64,000 bases of DNA from Serratia surfactantfaciens (lineage in GTDB: Bacteria; Pseudomonadota; Gammaproteobacteria; Enterobacterales; Enterobacteriaceae): the NCBI RefSeq assembly GCF_001642805.2, contig NZ_CP016948.1:3410001-3474000 (forward strand), given 5' to 3'. A program made the position numbers and the translations under genes. Under the pieces are notes generated by a model. The model saw only the letters and a program-made list of their open reading frames with translations. It made no database searches and was not told the DNA's origin. Each line of letters starts with the position of its first letter. Within the stretch, counting starts at the first letter, position 1. This document shows, piece after piece, positions 40,052-49,138 of the stretch.

Positions 40052-43000
40052 CTAATCGTTGCTCGCCGGCACGACCACCAGCTTGCCGCCGCCTGCCGAC
40101 ATGGCCTGCACTTCACGGTCGTACATGGCTTCACCGTAGGCCGGTGGAACAATAAAGCTGCCGGTATTGGTGGCCTTGATTTGATAAACGAACTCCTGCA
40201 CTTCGGTGCCGGCGCTACCGTAGATAATCACCCGATCTTCGCGGATATCGCTGTAGTCCGGCGCCCAGGTGGAGCCGGACGCGGCCAGCGGCGACTGCCA
40301 GCCGCCGCGATCGTCGCTCTCTTCACCGGCATCGGCCGGCTCCGGCGGCGTCTGCTGCACCACTTCGAACCCGCCCGGCAGCAGATCGACGATCGCCAGG
40401 TTGCTCTGCCCCTCTTTCGAGTTGGCGCGCACCTTCAGATGGACGTTGATCTTCTGCCCCAGCGTCACCTGCGTTACCGGCTTGCCCTGTTCGTCGGTGT
40501 AATCGCGAACGATCTCAATCCCGCGCGACAGCGCTTTTTGCGGCGCATTCAGGTCGTAACCGGCCTGCGTCACCACATACCAGGCCGGCGCGCTGCCGCC
40601 GTTGGTGAAGCGCACCGCGGTGGCATCGGCGTTGAATTGCCCCTGAACGAACAGCCCCTGCAGCTCGCTGATGCGCTGCGGCTCGCCGCCGGCTTTGCCT
40701 ACCTGCACGATGCCTAATGCATCCGCATTGGCGGACTGCGCCGCCACCTGGGCCGAATAGCTTTCCAGCGCCAGAATGCTCATCGCGGAGGAGTAGGTGG
40801 TGTAACGCTCTTCTTTCAGCGCCTTGACCATATTCTCCAGCACCTGCGGTGGGATCGACGCCACCTTCTCCGGGAAGTGGCGGGTAATCAGATACAGCCG
40901 CGTCGCATCCTGCACCAGCGGATCAAAATAGTTCTGCGTCCACCAGGCGCTGTCATACGCCTTGCTCAGCTGCTGCCAGCTCGGTTGCAGCAGCGCGGCG
41001 GCTTCGTCGTCCATCTTCAACAGGCGATAGGAAGAAGCCAGATACAGCGCGCTCAGATCGGTTTTCCACCCCTCGCCATAGCGTTTTTGCAGCGTATCCT
41101 GCACCGCCGCCAGCGAGTTGGTGGTCACTTCGCCCTGCAGCGTCAGCAGGTAAACCGCCCAGCTGCGCAGACGCAGCAGATACAGATCGTCGAATCCGCT
41201 GGCCGCCAGCTCGCGCAACGCACCGTTGGCCTCGTCCAGCATGCCGTCCGGCAGGGCATAGCCCGCCGCTTTGGCTTCGAGCAGATACTGCACCACATAA
41301 GGCGTGACGAAAGGATCGGCATCCGGCGACGAACGCCAGGCGCCGATCGCCCCGCTGTCGTTCTGGCGGGCGCGCAGCACGCCCAGCAGGTTGCGCAGCT
41401 GCTTGCTGACTTCCGTCTGGCTCAGGCTGCTTTTCATCTCCGGATGACGGCTCTGCAGCATCAGCGGAATAGAGCGGCTGACGATCTGCTCGGAACAGTA
41501 ATACGGATAATCCGCCAGGTATTGCGCCAGCCCGCTGGTCAGCACCAGCGGTGAATGAGATACCGTCGCCCGACGCTGGGCGAAAGCGTCGAACATCTGG
41601 CGCAGGCCGTCGACGTTCTGGCTGCCGCCGCTCATGCGCCCCATCACCGACTGGGTGCGGTACGGCGCCGCCGGCCGCACCGAGGTGCTGACGGTGCGGC
41701 GGCTGGCCTGGTCACCGTAACGGGCATCGAACACCAGTGGCGCATCGCCCAGCACGGCTTTGGCGCGCAGGCGGAAGGTGATCACGCCTTCGCGTTTTTC
41801 CGCCAGCGTCAGGCTTTGCGTCGCGTTGCCCACCACTTCCAGCTGCGGCGGCGGCGTCAACAGAACATTGACGGCCACCGACTGGCCGTTCAGCCCTTCA
41901 AGATTGTTGCTGACGCCCACGCTGACGTCGAACTCGTCGCCCGGCGCCACCATCGCCGGCACGTTTGGCGTCATGATGAAGTTGTCGCGCACCGTGGCGG
42001 CGGTTTGCGCCTTGCCGATTTTTTCCGGCGTCACCGAAATCGCCATGACGCGGATCTTGCCGTTGAAGTAATCAGGCACCGGATAGACGAACTGCTTCTC
42101 GCCGCTGACTTCGGTAATGCCGGACCAATAGGCCACCGGCTTGTCGCGCTTGCGCTTGAACGGGTTGAGATTGAGATCCAGCCCTTCGCCCGCATCGCCG
42201 CCCGGCGCCGCGGTCAGCGCCATCAGCTTGCTGAATTCCGGCAGGATCAGATCGAGGATCTGCGAGCTGCTCACGTTCAGTTCGCGTTTGCTGAAGAAGA
42301 ACTCCAGCGGATCCTTCAGACGGTAACGCGCCACCTGCAGAATGCCCTCATCGACGGCGAACAGCGCCACCTGCTGCGGCGCATCGGTCTTGACCGTCAT
42401 CGTCAGGTTTTCACCCGGCTTGATGACCTCCGGCGCCGTCACCTCGAGGCCGTTCTGGCGCGCCTTGGTGCTGATCTTGAACGGCATCACGCCATAGCTC
42501 AGCGGGCTCATGAAGATCTCGCTGGAGTTGATGTCGCGCACGAACTGCACGTTGATGTAGCCGTTGCCCTCCATGCCGGCCGGCACGCGGATCTTCTGCA
42601 CCGAACTGGTGGTGTCGGTGTGGAACCACTGCCAGGCGTAAACCTTGTCCTTTTCGATGGTGATAAGCCCGCTGCCGGTATAAGGCGCGTTGATCGCCAC
42701 CTCAATCTCCTCGCCGGGCTGGTACTCCGCCTGGTTCAGTTTCAGCTTCAGTTCGGCGTTGCGATCCAACGAACGGCTCAGGTTGGCGTTGCCGGCTACG
42801 CTGTAGGCGACGCGGTTAAGCGTCTTGCCCTGCGCATCCTCGATCACCAACACGAAGTCGCCCGGCTTATCGGTCGCCAGCCGCAGATCCGCGCCCTGCT
42901 CGCTCAGCGCCAGCGGCTGTTCCGACAGCTGCACTTCCTTCATCTTCGACTGGTATTTGTAAACGCCCGAATCCTGCTTGGTCAGTACCGAAATGTATTT

Positions 43001-46000
43001 TTGCTCTATCAGCACCTGTTTCAGGTTCGGCATGGCGATCTGTTTCAGGGCCGGATCGATGGCGATCACATTCAGATGCCGCTCCGCGTCGCGGTTGATA
43101 TAGCCCAGATCGCCATCCGCCTTCACGCCGACCAGGTAATCGTAAGGCGAAACCAACGTGCGGGCGGTGGCCGCCACGGAACGCCCGCCGCCGGCGACGA
43201 ACGCTTCCGACAACAGCTGTAGCTGATAAGTGGCATCGGCGTAGGATTTCAGATCGAGCGGAATATCGGCCGCGCCTTGTTCATCGGTGGTGCGATCTTC
43301 CAGCTCGGTTTCGAACCCGTCGCTGTTTTGCCGGTTTTCGTAAAACGCATAATCCGGGAAGCGATCGAAGTTCGGATACATCGGCCGCAGCGTCAGCCTG
43401 GTCGTCACGCGGCGATCTTGCGCCGGGGTGCCGAACAGGTTCTGCACATCGATGCTGGCCTTCAGCTCAGACGGCTTGACCCAGCCTTGCTGGCGATTCG
43501 GCGTCAACGCCAGCTTCACCTTCAGCTGATCCGGTTCGAACTCCTTCACATTGACCGCAGTGTGGCCGAGCAGCGTGGAGGTGTCGTTGTTTTTGCCGAT
43601 CAGATACAGATAGACGTTCCACTCGCCGGTAGGCGAATTTTCATCGGTGGTATAGCTCAGCTCGTTAAAACCGCTGGCGCCCAGCGTCAGCGGCACAGTA
43701 GACATCAGCTTGTCGCGCGGATCGCGAATTTCGGCGCGCACCGGCACGCCGGCCAGCCCGATGCGCCAGTCGGCGGCGCGGGTGATCAAGCCGATGTTGA
43801 AGGTATCTCCCGGCCGATAGACGCCGCGATCGGAGAACAGGTAACTGCTGAGCGTGCGCGGATCGGTCGGCGTTTGTTCACCGGCAACGTCGAAGCGCGA
43901 GAAGTCCAGCCCGCGATCGTTATAGCTGCCGGTCGGCAGGAAGGAGACATCCCCCTCTTTCTCCACCAGGAACATCACCGGCTGGCGCTCATTGGTGTAC
44001 ACGTCGAGCGCCGGGAAGCGCACGTGGCCGTCGGCGCCGGTGGTTTGGCTGAGCAGCGTCACGCCGTTTTTAGCCACCACCGACACGGTAGCGCCGCTGA
44101 CGGGCGCACCGCTTTGAATCGACTGCACGAAGACGTCGCGCGTCTTATCCTGCGAACTCTTGGCGACGATGCCCAAATCGGTCACCACCACAAAGCGCGA
44201 ATCGCCGACGTCGGGCTGATCTTCTCCGGTGCTCTCCTCCGGTTCCTGCTCCTGCTCGTCGCCCGCCTCTGTCGCCGCCGGTTTCCGGTTCGGTTGCCAT
44301 TCGGACAGCGTCAACAGGAACACTCCGCGATGGGAGCTGGCGTTGGTGGAGAGATAACGGGAGAGATCGATGCCCTGATAGTTCACTTCCCCCGGCCGCT
44401 CGTTGTTAAGCGCGGTCTGGTATTTGAAGTGTTCGGTAAAATATTCGTCGTTGAGCCGGTTGAATTCCGTGGACGAGTACTCCCGGCTTTTGAAGGAGAC
44501 AATGTGCTGCAGCTGGCTCGGGATCACCCGCTTGATGTCCAGCCGCAGGCCCGCCACGTTGCGCGCCGCCACGCTGATCTGCTTGTCGCCGTTGACCGAC
44601 AGCAGCGAGCCTTGCGACATGAACTGCAGCGATTTCGGGAACTCCGGCACTTCGACCACCCGGTAAACCTTCTTCGGCATCTTGTAACCGCCGACGGAGA
44701 CCAGCTTGTTGTCGATTTCCAGCAGCACAAAGCGATGCGCCGGGGCTTCAAAACGGAAGCTGAACTGCGGTTGGTAGGCCTCCTCCGCCTCATTAAGCGT
44801 CAGCGGCAATGCTGTCGCCTGCGCCAGCACGTTTTTGCCGACGCTGTCGACCGTCCATTGATAGAAGTCTTCGGCATCATTGGCCGTCTCGGCATCGCTC
44901 GGATCGTGCTGCGGCAGCAGCCACGCCTTGGTGGCCTTCGCCAGCTCGGCATCCTTCACCGCATCGCTGAAACCGACCACCAGCGCACGCTGGCCTTTAC
45001 CGCTGTCGGTGTCCACCACCTGAGCGCTGGCGTCGTTCAGCGCCAGGCTGTACAGCGTCGGTACCTGGACCCAGTTGCTTTTCGCCTCTTCGACCGCGTT
45101 GCCGGCCACCGTCGATTTAATGCCCTTGCCGACCGTCAGATGCACCGCACCGCCCTGATCCAGCGCCTGCAACGGCTCGGAATGCACCCAGGCGTTCAGT
45201 TTTTTCTCGTCATAGACCAGAGAGAAATTCAGCTTCTTCTCGGAGGTGGTGCCGCCTTCCTTCAGTCCCAGTGAAATCTGTTTTTCAAAGCTGGCGACAT
45301 CGACCGGCGCATTGAACTGCAAATTGAAAATCGCGCTGCGTTTCTGCGCATCCTGCGGATCGCGGTAATATTCGGCCTGCCCCAGACGGTAGTCGAACGC
45401 AGGCACGGTGAAGGCATAGCGGGTTTTAGCGAGCTTGGTCTGCGGCGCCAGCAAGGTGGCGGGCTCGAGCGTCACGTCATATTTTGCGCCCATCGGCAGC
45501 GGTTTCTTCGGCGTGAACACCAGCGTCGACTCATTGTTCCACGCCCACTGCCCTTCCGCCGCCGGCTTGAGGGTGATGCCGGCGCTCACGGCTTTACTCA
45601 CTGCGGTTATCGGCGCGACCGAGCCGCTGAAGCTCAGGCTCACCGTTTGCGGCGCCTGCCGGGCGGCGGCGTAATCTATCGGCGCGGGATTAGCCAGCTC
45701 GGCGCTGACCTCTTGAACCACCATTGGCGCCGGTTCGATGGGCTGGGGGCGGTTTTGCCACCAGTGCCAACCGTAAAACGCGCCGCCCGCGGCACCTGCC
45801 AGCAGCAGCAGGCCCAGACCGATCGCCTTCGGGTGTTTATCCACGCCGCTTTCGAGCCGCAGAAAACCGCGCGGCAACGCAGCCCACCAGGCCGGAGCGC
45901 GCCAGCTGAGGTTGCCGACCAGCGGTCTCAGCAGCCGCCCCAACAACGACAACACGCCCCCCAGCAGGCGGCACACGCCCTTAACCAGGGTAAAAGGTAA

Positions 46001-46027
46001 ACGCAGGATAAACCTTAATAAATCCAT
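40052..46027 (-). CDS. yfhM: Large bacterial alpha-2-macroglobulin (YfhM-like)
   Basis: Periplasmic protease-trapping protein, thought to act with PBP1C in repairing and defending a breached envelope. It is 1991 residues, clearly longer than E. coli YfhM (1653). The N-terminus is not a lipobox: a hydrophobic stretch (about 1-40) and a stronger membrane helix (AIGLGLLLLAGAAGGAFYGW, about 68-87) suggest a transmembrane anchor. Many macroglobulin beta-domains follow. The thioester motif CSEQ is present (YPYYCSEQIVSRS, cysteine about residue 1511), inside a terpenoid-cyclase-like helical domain. The bait region cannot be assigned by eye; an acidic, low-complexity stretch (EAGDEQEQEPEESTGEDQPD) stands out. 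It lies 49 bp upstream of pbpC on the same strand. Confidence 0.93.
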   Translation of the reverse strand: MDLLRFILRLPFTLVKGVCRLLGGVLSLLGRLLRPLVGNLSWRAPAWWAALPRGFLRLESGVDKHPKAIGLGLLLLAGAAGGAFYGWHWWQNRPQPIEPAPMVVQEVSAELANPAPIDYAAARQAPQTVSLSFSGSVAPITAVSKAVSAGITLKPAAEGQWAWNNESTLVFTPKKPLPMGAKYDVTLEPATLLAPQTKLAKTRYAFTVPAFDYRLGQAEYYRDPQDAQKRSAIFNLQFNAPVDVASFEKQISLGLKEGGTTSEKKLNFSLVYDEKKLNAWVHSEPLQALDQGGAVHLTVGKGIKSTVAGNAVEEAKSNWVQVPTLYSLALNDASAQVVDTDSGKGQRALVVGFSDAVKDAELAKATKAWLLPQHDPSDAETANDAEDFYQWTVDSVGKNVLAQATALPLTLNEAEEAYQPQFSFRFEAPAHRFVLLEIDNKLVSVGGYKMPKKVYRVVEVPEFPKSLQFMSQGSLLSVNGDKQISVAARNVAGLRLDIKRVIPSQLQHIVSFKSREYSSTEFNRLNDEYFTEHFKYQTALNNERPGEVNYQGIDLSRYLSTNASSHRGVFLLTLSEWQPNRKPAATEAGDEQEQEPEESTGEDQPDVGDSRFVVVTDLGIVAKSSQDKTRDVFVQSIQSGAPVSGATVSVVAKNGVTLLSQTTGADGHVRFPALDVYTNERQPVMFLVEKEGDVSFLPTGSYNDRGLDFSRFDVAGEQTPTDPRTLSSYLFSDRGVYRPGDTFNIGLITRAADWRIGLAGVPVRAEIRDPRDKLMSTVPLTLGASGFNELSYTTDENSPTGEWNVYLYLIGKNNDTSTLLGHTAVNVKEFEPDQLKVKLALTPNRQQGWVKPSELKASIDVQNLFGTPAQDRRVTTRLTLRPMYPNFDRFPDYAFYENRQNSDGFETELEDRTTDEQGAADIPLDLKSYADATYQLQLLSEAFVAGGGRSVAATARTLVSPYDYLVGVKADGDLGYINRDAERHLNVIAIDPALKQIAMPNLKQVLIEQKYISVLTKQDSGVYKYQSKMKEVQLSEQPLALSEQGADLRLATDKPGDFVLVIEDAQGKTLNRVAYSVAGNANLSRSLDRNAELKLKLNQAEYQPGEEIEVAINAPYTGSGLITIEKDKVYAWQWFHTDTTSSVQKIRVPAGMEGNGYINVQFVRDINSSEIFMSPLSYGVMPFKISTKARQNGLEVTAPEVIKPGENLTMTVKTDAPQQVALFAVDEGILQVARYRLKDPLEFFFSKRELNVSSSQILDLILPEFSKLMALTAAPGGDAGEGLDLNLNPFKRKRDKPVAYWSGITEVSGEKQFVYPVPDYFNGKIRVMAISVTPEKIGKAQTAATVRDNFIMTPNVPAMVAPGDEFDVSVGVSNNLEGLNGQSVAVNVLLTPPPQLEVVGNATQSLTLAEKREGVITFRLRAKAVLGDAPLVFDARYGDQASRRTVSTSVRPAAPYRTQSVMGRMSGGSQNVDGLRQMFDAFAQRRATVSHSPLVLTSGLAQYLADYPYYCSEQIVSRSIPLMLQSRHPEMKSSLSQTEVSKQLRNLLGVLRARQNDSGAIGAWRSSPDADPFVTPYVVQYLLEAKAAGYALPDGMLDEANGALRELAASGFDDLYLLRLRSWAVYLLTLQGEVTTNSLAAVQDTLQKRYGEGWKTDLSALYLASSYRLLKMDDEAAALLQPSWQQLSKAYDSAWWTQNYFDPLVQDATRLYLITRHFPEKVASIPPQVLENMVKALKEERYTTYSSAMSILALESYSAQVAAQSANADALGIVQVGKAGGEPQRISELQGLFVQGQFNADATAVRFTNGGSAPAWYVVTQAGYDLNAPQKALSRGIEIVRDYTDEQGKPVTQVTLGQKINVHLKVRANSKEGQSNLAIVDLLPGGFEVVQQTPPEPADAGEESDDRGGWQSPLAASGSTWAPDYSDIREDRVIIYGSAGTEVQEFVYQIKATNTGSFIVPPAYGEAMYDREVQAMSAGGGKLVVVPASND

Positions 46028-46173
46028 TATTGCAGCACCTCATCATCCTAATGCAGCCCCCGGTCAACCGCCGCGGTTCAACCGAGCCGAAAGACGCCGT
46101 CGGCTCTCCTGCCCGGCATCCGCGCGAGTACTCTACACTGCCGGGCGGCAAAAATCTGCGCGCCGCCGGCGAA

Positions 46174-46500
46174 TTACGGCTCTTTATTCAACATCAAATC
46201 CAGCTGCTGCAGCAGCACCAACAGCGGCAGGCTGCTCGGCTCACGCTCCTTCAACGCCTCTTCAAAATAAGGCGTGATGGCGAAGCGCGTCGGCAATGGC
46301 GCTGCGGCGTCCAGCAGCGCATACATGCGCGGCAGAAACACCCACTGCAACCAGGCTTCGGCCGACATGCTGTCAATGCAGAACGGCTCGGTGCTGGAGA
46401 AAGCCTCAGGCTCGGGCGGAGCGGCCTGCCACAAAGCCAGATCGCGCATGGATTGTTCAATCGCCTGCAAACTGCGGCGAACCTGATTATGTATACTCAT
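46174..46500 (-). CDS. yqcC: YqcC family protein
   Basis: Conserved small protein of unknown function (DUF446). The 108-residue product from the ATG at 46500 (MSIHNQVRRSLQAIEQ) aligns with E. coli YqcC (109), including the block MSAEAWLQWVFLPRMYALLD and the ending of leucine-rich helix. An in-frame ATG at 46506 is possible. In E. coli it is the first gene of yqcC-truC-yqcA. Here truC lies 12.4 kb away beyond the macroglobulin, pbpC and the AT-rich cassette. Confidence 0.88.
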   Translation of the reverse strand: MSIHNQVRRSLQAIEQSMRDLALWQAAPPEPEAFSSTEPFCIDSMSAEAWLQWVFLPRMYALLDAAAPLPTRFAITPYFEEALKEREPSSLPLLVLLQQLDLMLNKEP

Positions 46501-46678
46501 CTGCATTCCCGATCTCTTTTCATCATGGTATCCAGCACGCTGGCTGAAAGGCGGCAAAGCATAGCATTTTTATAGCCCAAATTCGGCGCGCCTGAGGCCG
46601 GCCGCCGTTTTTATCTGGTGGCGCTCGCCGCCGCGCGGCACAATAGGCCCACCGAACTCACCACACAGATAAAGATTC

Positions 46679-47917
46679 ATGTCCGTAATAACAGAGAAAA
46701 AAAACCACGCGACGCCCGGTAAGGCCATGCTGGCCTCGGTCACCGGTTATGCCATGGACGGGTTTGACCTGCTGATCCTCGGCTTTATGCTGCCGGCCAT
46801 CAGCATCGAATTAGGATTAACCTCATCGGCCGCCGGTTCGCTGGTCACCTGGACGCTGATCGGCGCGGTGCTGGGCGGCGTGATCTTCGGCCACCTCAGC
46901 GATCGCTTTGGCCGCATCCGGGTGCTCACCCTCACCATCCTGATGTTTTCGCTGTTCACGGGCCTGTGCGCCGTGGCGCAGGGGTATTGGGATCTGCTGG
47001 CCTACCGCACCTTGGCGGGCATCGGGCTGGGCGGTGAGTTCGGCATCGGCATGGCGCTGATCGCCGAAGCCTGGCCGGCGGAAAAACGTAACCGCGCCTC
47101 GGCTTACGTCGGCATGGGCTGGCAGTTGGGCGTGCTAGCGGCCGCCTTCCTGACGCCGCTGCTGCTGGAACATATCGGCTGGCGCGGCATGTTTTTGGTC
47201 GGCCTGCTGCCGGCGCTGGCGTCATTCCTGATCCGCCGTACGCTGGGCGAGCCAGAGGAGTTCGTGCGGCAGAAAGACGCCGGACAGCCGCTCTCTTTTC
47301 TGCAGCGTTTGCGTCTGTTGTTTAAGGATCGCGCCACCAGCAAGGCCAGCATCGGCATCTTCATTCTCTGTTCGGTGCAGAACTTCGGCTACTACGGGCT
47401 GATGATCTGGATGCCGACTTACCTGGCGAAAAACTTCGGCTTTTCGCTCACCAAGTCCGGTCTGTGGACGGCGGTGACGGTCGTCGGCATGACCTTCGGC
47501 ATCTGGCTGTTTGGCGTCCTGGCCGACCGCTTCGCCCGCTGGAAGATCTTCGTGCTTTATCAGGTAGGTGCCGTGGTGATGGTGATAGGTTACGCCCAGT
47601 TGAGCGATCCGATGCTGATGCTGTTCGCCGGCGCGCTGATGGGCCTGTTCGTCAACGGCATGATCGGCGGCTACGGCGCACTGATTTCCGATACCTATCC
47701 GGTACAGGCGCGCGCCACCGCGCAAAACATCCTGTTCAATCTGGGGCGCGGCGTCGGCGGGCTGGGGCCATTGGTGATCGGTGCGCTGGTGACGCAGGTG
47801 TCGTTTACCGCCGCCATCAGCCTGCTGGCGGCGATTTACCTGCTGGATATCTACGCCACGCTGTTCCTGCTGCCGAAAAAGCAGAGTGCAGGCGATACGC
47901 TGGGTGCAATTGGTTAG
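46679..47917 (+). CDS. MFS transporter, aromatic-acid/H+ symporter type
   Basis: Major facilitator of about 12 membrane segments, 412 residues. The cytoplasmic loop motif GHLSDRFGRIRVL follows TM2 and the related loop GVLADRFARWKIF lies in the second half. The early motif GYAMDGFDLLILGFMLPAIS is typical of the AAHS/benzoate and related sugar-acid families, so an organic acid is a plausible substrate, but I cannot name it. It is divergent from yqcC and converges on csrB. In E. coli csrB directly follows yqcC, so this gene is extra at the locus. Confidence 0.85.
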   Translation: MSVITEKKNHATPGKAMLASVTGYAMDGFDLLILGFMLPAISIELGLTSSAAGSLVTWTLIGAVLGGVIFGHLSDRFGRIRVLTLTILMFSLFTGLCAVAQGYWDLLAYRTLAGIGLGGEFGIGMALIAEAWPAEKRNRASAYVGMGWQLGVLAAAFLTPLLLEHIGWRGMFLVGLLPALASFLIRRTLGEPEEFVRQKDAGQPLSFLQRLRLLFKDRATSKASIGIFILCSVQNFGYYGLMIWMPTYLAKNFGFSLTKSGLWTAVTVVGMTFGIWLFGVLADRFARWKIFVLYQVGAVVMVIGYAQLSDPMLMLFAGALMGLFVNGMIGGYGALISDTYPVQARATAQNILFNLGRGVGGLGPLVIGALVTQVSFTAAISLLAAIYLLDIYATLFLLPKKQSAGDTLGAIG

Positions 47918-47962
47918 CGCTGGCGATAGATTAAGGCGGGGCGCACGCGCGGCGGGATAGAA

Positions 47963-47997
47963 CAAAAAGTTGGGGGCACTGCGTTAACAGTGCCCCC
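47963..47997 (-). terminator. csrB terminator
   Basis: A 10-bp stem (GGGGGCACTG / CAGTGCCCCC, 47972-47997) with a 6-nt loop is followed on the minus strand by AACTTTTTG. It forms the 3' end of CsrB and faces the convergent transporter gene. Confidence 0.88.
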
Positions 47998-48366
47998 GGT
48001 TCGTTTTATAGCTATCCCGCTACACAGCGTGCTCCCTGCTCAATCCTTGAAAACTTTTCCTGCGGCCATCCTGACCAAGTGGTCCTTGCATCATCCTGCA
48101 GCATCGTCCTGACGCGGTTCCTCAGCCTTCCTGACCCACCGACAGTCCTGTGCCGGCTCTCAATCTCCGTCCTGGAGGTGTCCCTGGTTTCTATCCTGAA
48201 ACATCCTGGGCATCTCCTGACGCCATCCTTCGCTCTTGCCTGAGCGCATCCCTTTCTTCTTCCTGAAGCTGCATCATCCTGATGCTTTCCTGCTCCGCCG
48301 GTTCCATGCCGGTAACGATAAGATCGCTTAAATTCCCCGGAATCACAAGGGTTTGGGAGACATCTC
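47963..48366 (-). ncRNA. csrB: CsrB regulatory RNA (CsrA antagonist)
   Basis: Non-coding RNA that sequesters the translational regulator CsrA. The minus strand carries about two dozen GGA motifs, many as CAGGA, often between short complementary arms (for example ATCAGGATGAT, GTCAGGAC). The 3' end matches E. coli CsrB closely in GGAAAAGTTTTCAAGGATTG, GAGCAGGGAGCA and AAAACGAACCGGG, and then a terminator follows. It lies beside syd, its conserved location. The 5' end is uncertain by about 10-20 nt; a promoter around 48375-48400 is likely but not clear-cut. No protein is encoded despite an open frame across it. Confidence 0.92.
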
Positions 48367-48467
48367 ACACTAAATTAACACTAAGAGTTATCCTAAAGAA
48401 ATTCTAACCAATTGATCTGGATAACAATAATCTCATTGTTCGAAGCGAGGTGAAAAAAATTAAGAGC

Positions 48468-48494
48468 GATCTCTCACAGCCCGTGTGAGAGATC
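48468..48494 (-). terminator. Probable syd terminator overlapping the UvrY box
   Basis: A perfect 11-bp inverted repeat (GATCTCTCACA-GCCCG-TGTGAGAGATC) lies 33 bp after the syd stop. On the minus strand it is followed by GCTCTTAATTTTTTTC. It could fold as an RNA hairpin ending syd transcription while its right arm forms half of the UvrY box. Confidence 0.55.
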
Positions 48495-48501
48495 TCTTAC
48501 A
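48484..48501. promoter_or_regulatory. UvrY (GacA-type) binding site upstream of csrB
   Basis: TGTGAGAGATCTCTTACA is a near-perfect 18-bp inverted repeat identical in form to the UvrY/GacA box upstream of E. coli csrB, where BarA-UvrY activates transcription. It lies about 120-135 bp upstream of the inferred csrB start. A weaker related repeat, TGGGAGACATCTCACA, occurs at 48354-48369 around the start itself. AT-rich DNA between them could bind IHF. Confidence 0.75.
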
Positions 48502-48526
48502 CGATCGGCGGTGAATCCGACGCGCT

Positions 48527-49075
48527 TCAGTCCAGCACGGGGCGCAGCGCATCGAGGAAATTCCCCAGCGTCGCCGCCAACAGGGTGCGCTTATCGCTAC
48601 CGAATTGTTCCAGCACGACGTTGCCGCTGACGTTGCACAGCGACACCATCGTCATCTCGGATTCGGTGGTCGCCAGGAAAAGGGTCGGCGACAGCTTGAG
48701 GCGCTTTTGCGTCACCAGATGACCGATCAGGTTCTCCTGCAGGCGGATGAAATCATCCTCGCTCCAGACCTGCAGCAGGCTCAGGCGATGCTCGCCAAAC
48801 TGGGCGCTCATGTCGCCCGCGTATTGTTGCGTGTAGAAACGGTGCGCGTCCGGCTGCAAACGCAGCTCCAGCGCGGCCTCGACCTTCTCCAGCGTCGCCG
48901 CCGGCTCGAAAGGCTGCGGCAACCACAGCACTTCGTCCTCGCGGTTCTCCACGATGCAGGGCGACGGCACGCCGTACAGCGCCTGGCTGGCCGGCGCGTG
49001 GCCGCGCGCTTGCTGCCACAACTCGACATAACGTTGAGTGAATTCACGCAGAGCGTGCGATACATCATGGTCCAT
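48527..49075 (-). CDS. syd: SecY-interacting protein Syd
   Basis: Soluble protein associated with the inner face of the membrane that binds SecY and may quality-control SecYEG complexes. From the ATG at 49075 ([20 protein letters not shown]) it has 182 residues (E. coli 181). The blocks [30 protein letters not shown] and [20 protein letters not shown] are conserved. The frame stays open upstream only because it runs antisense to the queF remnant. It is divergent from queF, as in E. coli. Confidence 0.94.
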   Translation of the reverse strand: MDHDVSHALREFTQRYVELWQQARGHAPASQALYGVPSPCIVENREDEVLWLPQPFEPAATLEKVEAALELRLQPDAHRFYTQQYAGDMSAQFGEHRLSLLQVWSEDDFIRLQENLIGHLVTQKRLKLSPTLFLATTESEMTMVSLCNVSGNVVLEQFGSDKRTLLAATLGNFLDALRPVLD

Positions 49076-49138
49076 ATTCTTTCTCGCATACGTTAAACTG
49101 GCGGCCATTGTACCTATCTCTGACCAAGGTGACAGCAG

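Noticed and set aside
43277..45274. 665-codon open frame opposite the macroglobulin gene
   Set aside because: Antisense shadow with H/R/Q-rich composition; nothing recognisable.
48040..48300. Irregular TCCTG repeats resembling a degenerate repeat array or CRISPR
   Set aside because: Spacing is irregular (about 10-25 bp), units are too short, and on the minus strand they are the CAGGA motifs of CsrB.
48012..48368. 118-codon frame across csrB
   Set aside because: The region is explained by CsrB: repeated GGA motifs, terminator and conserved 3' sequence.
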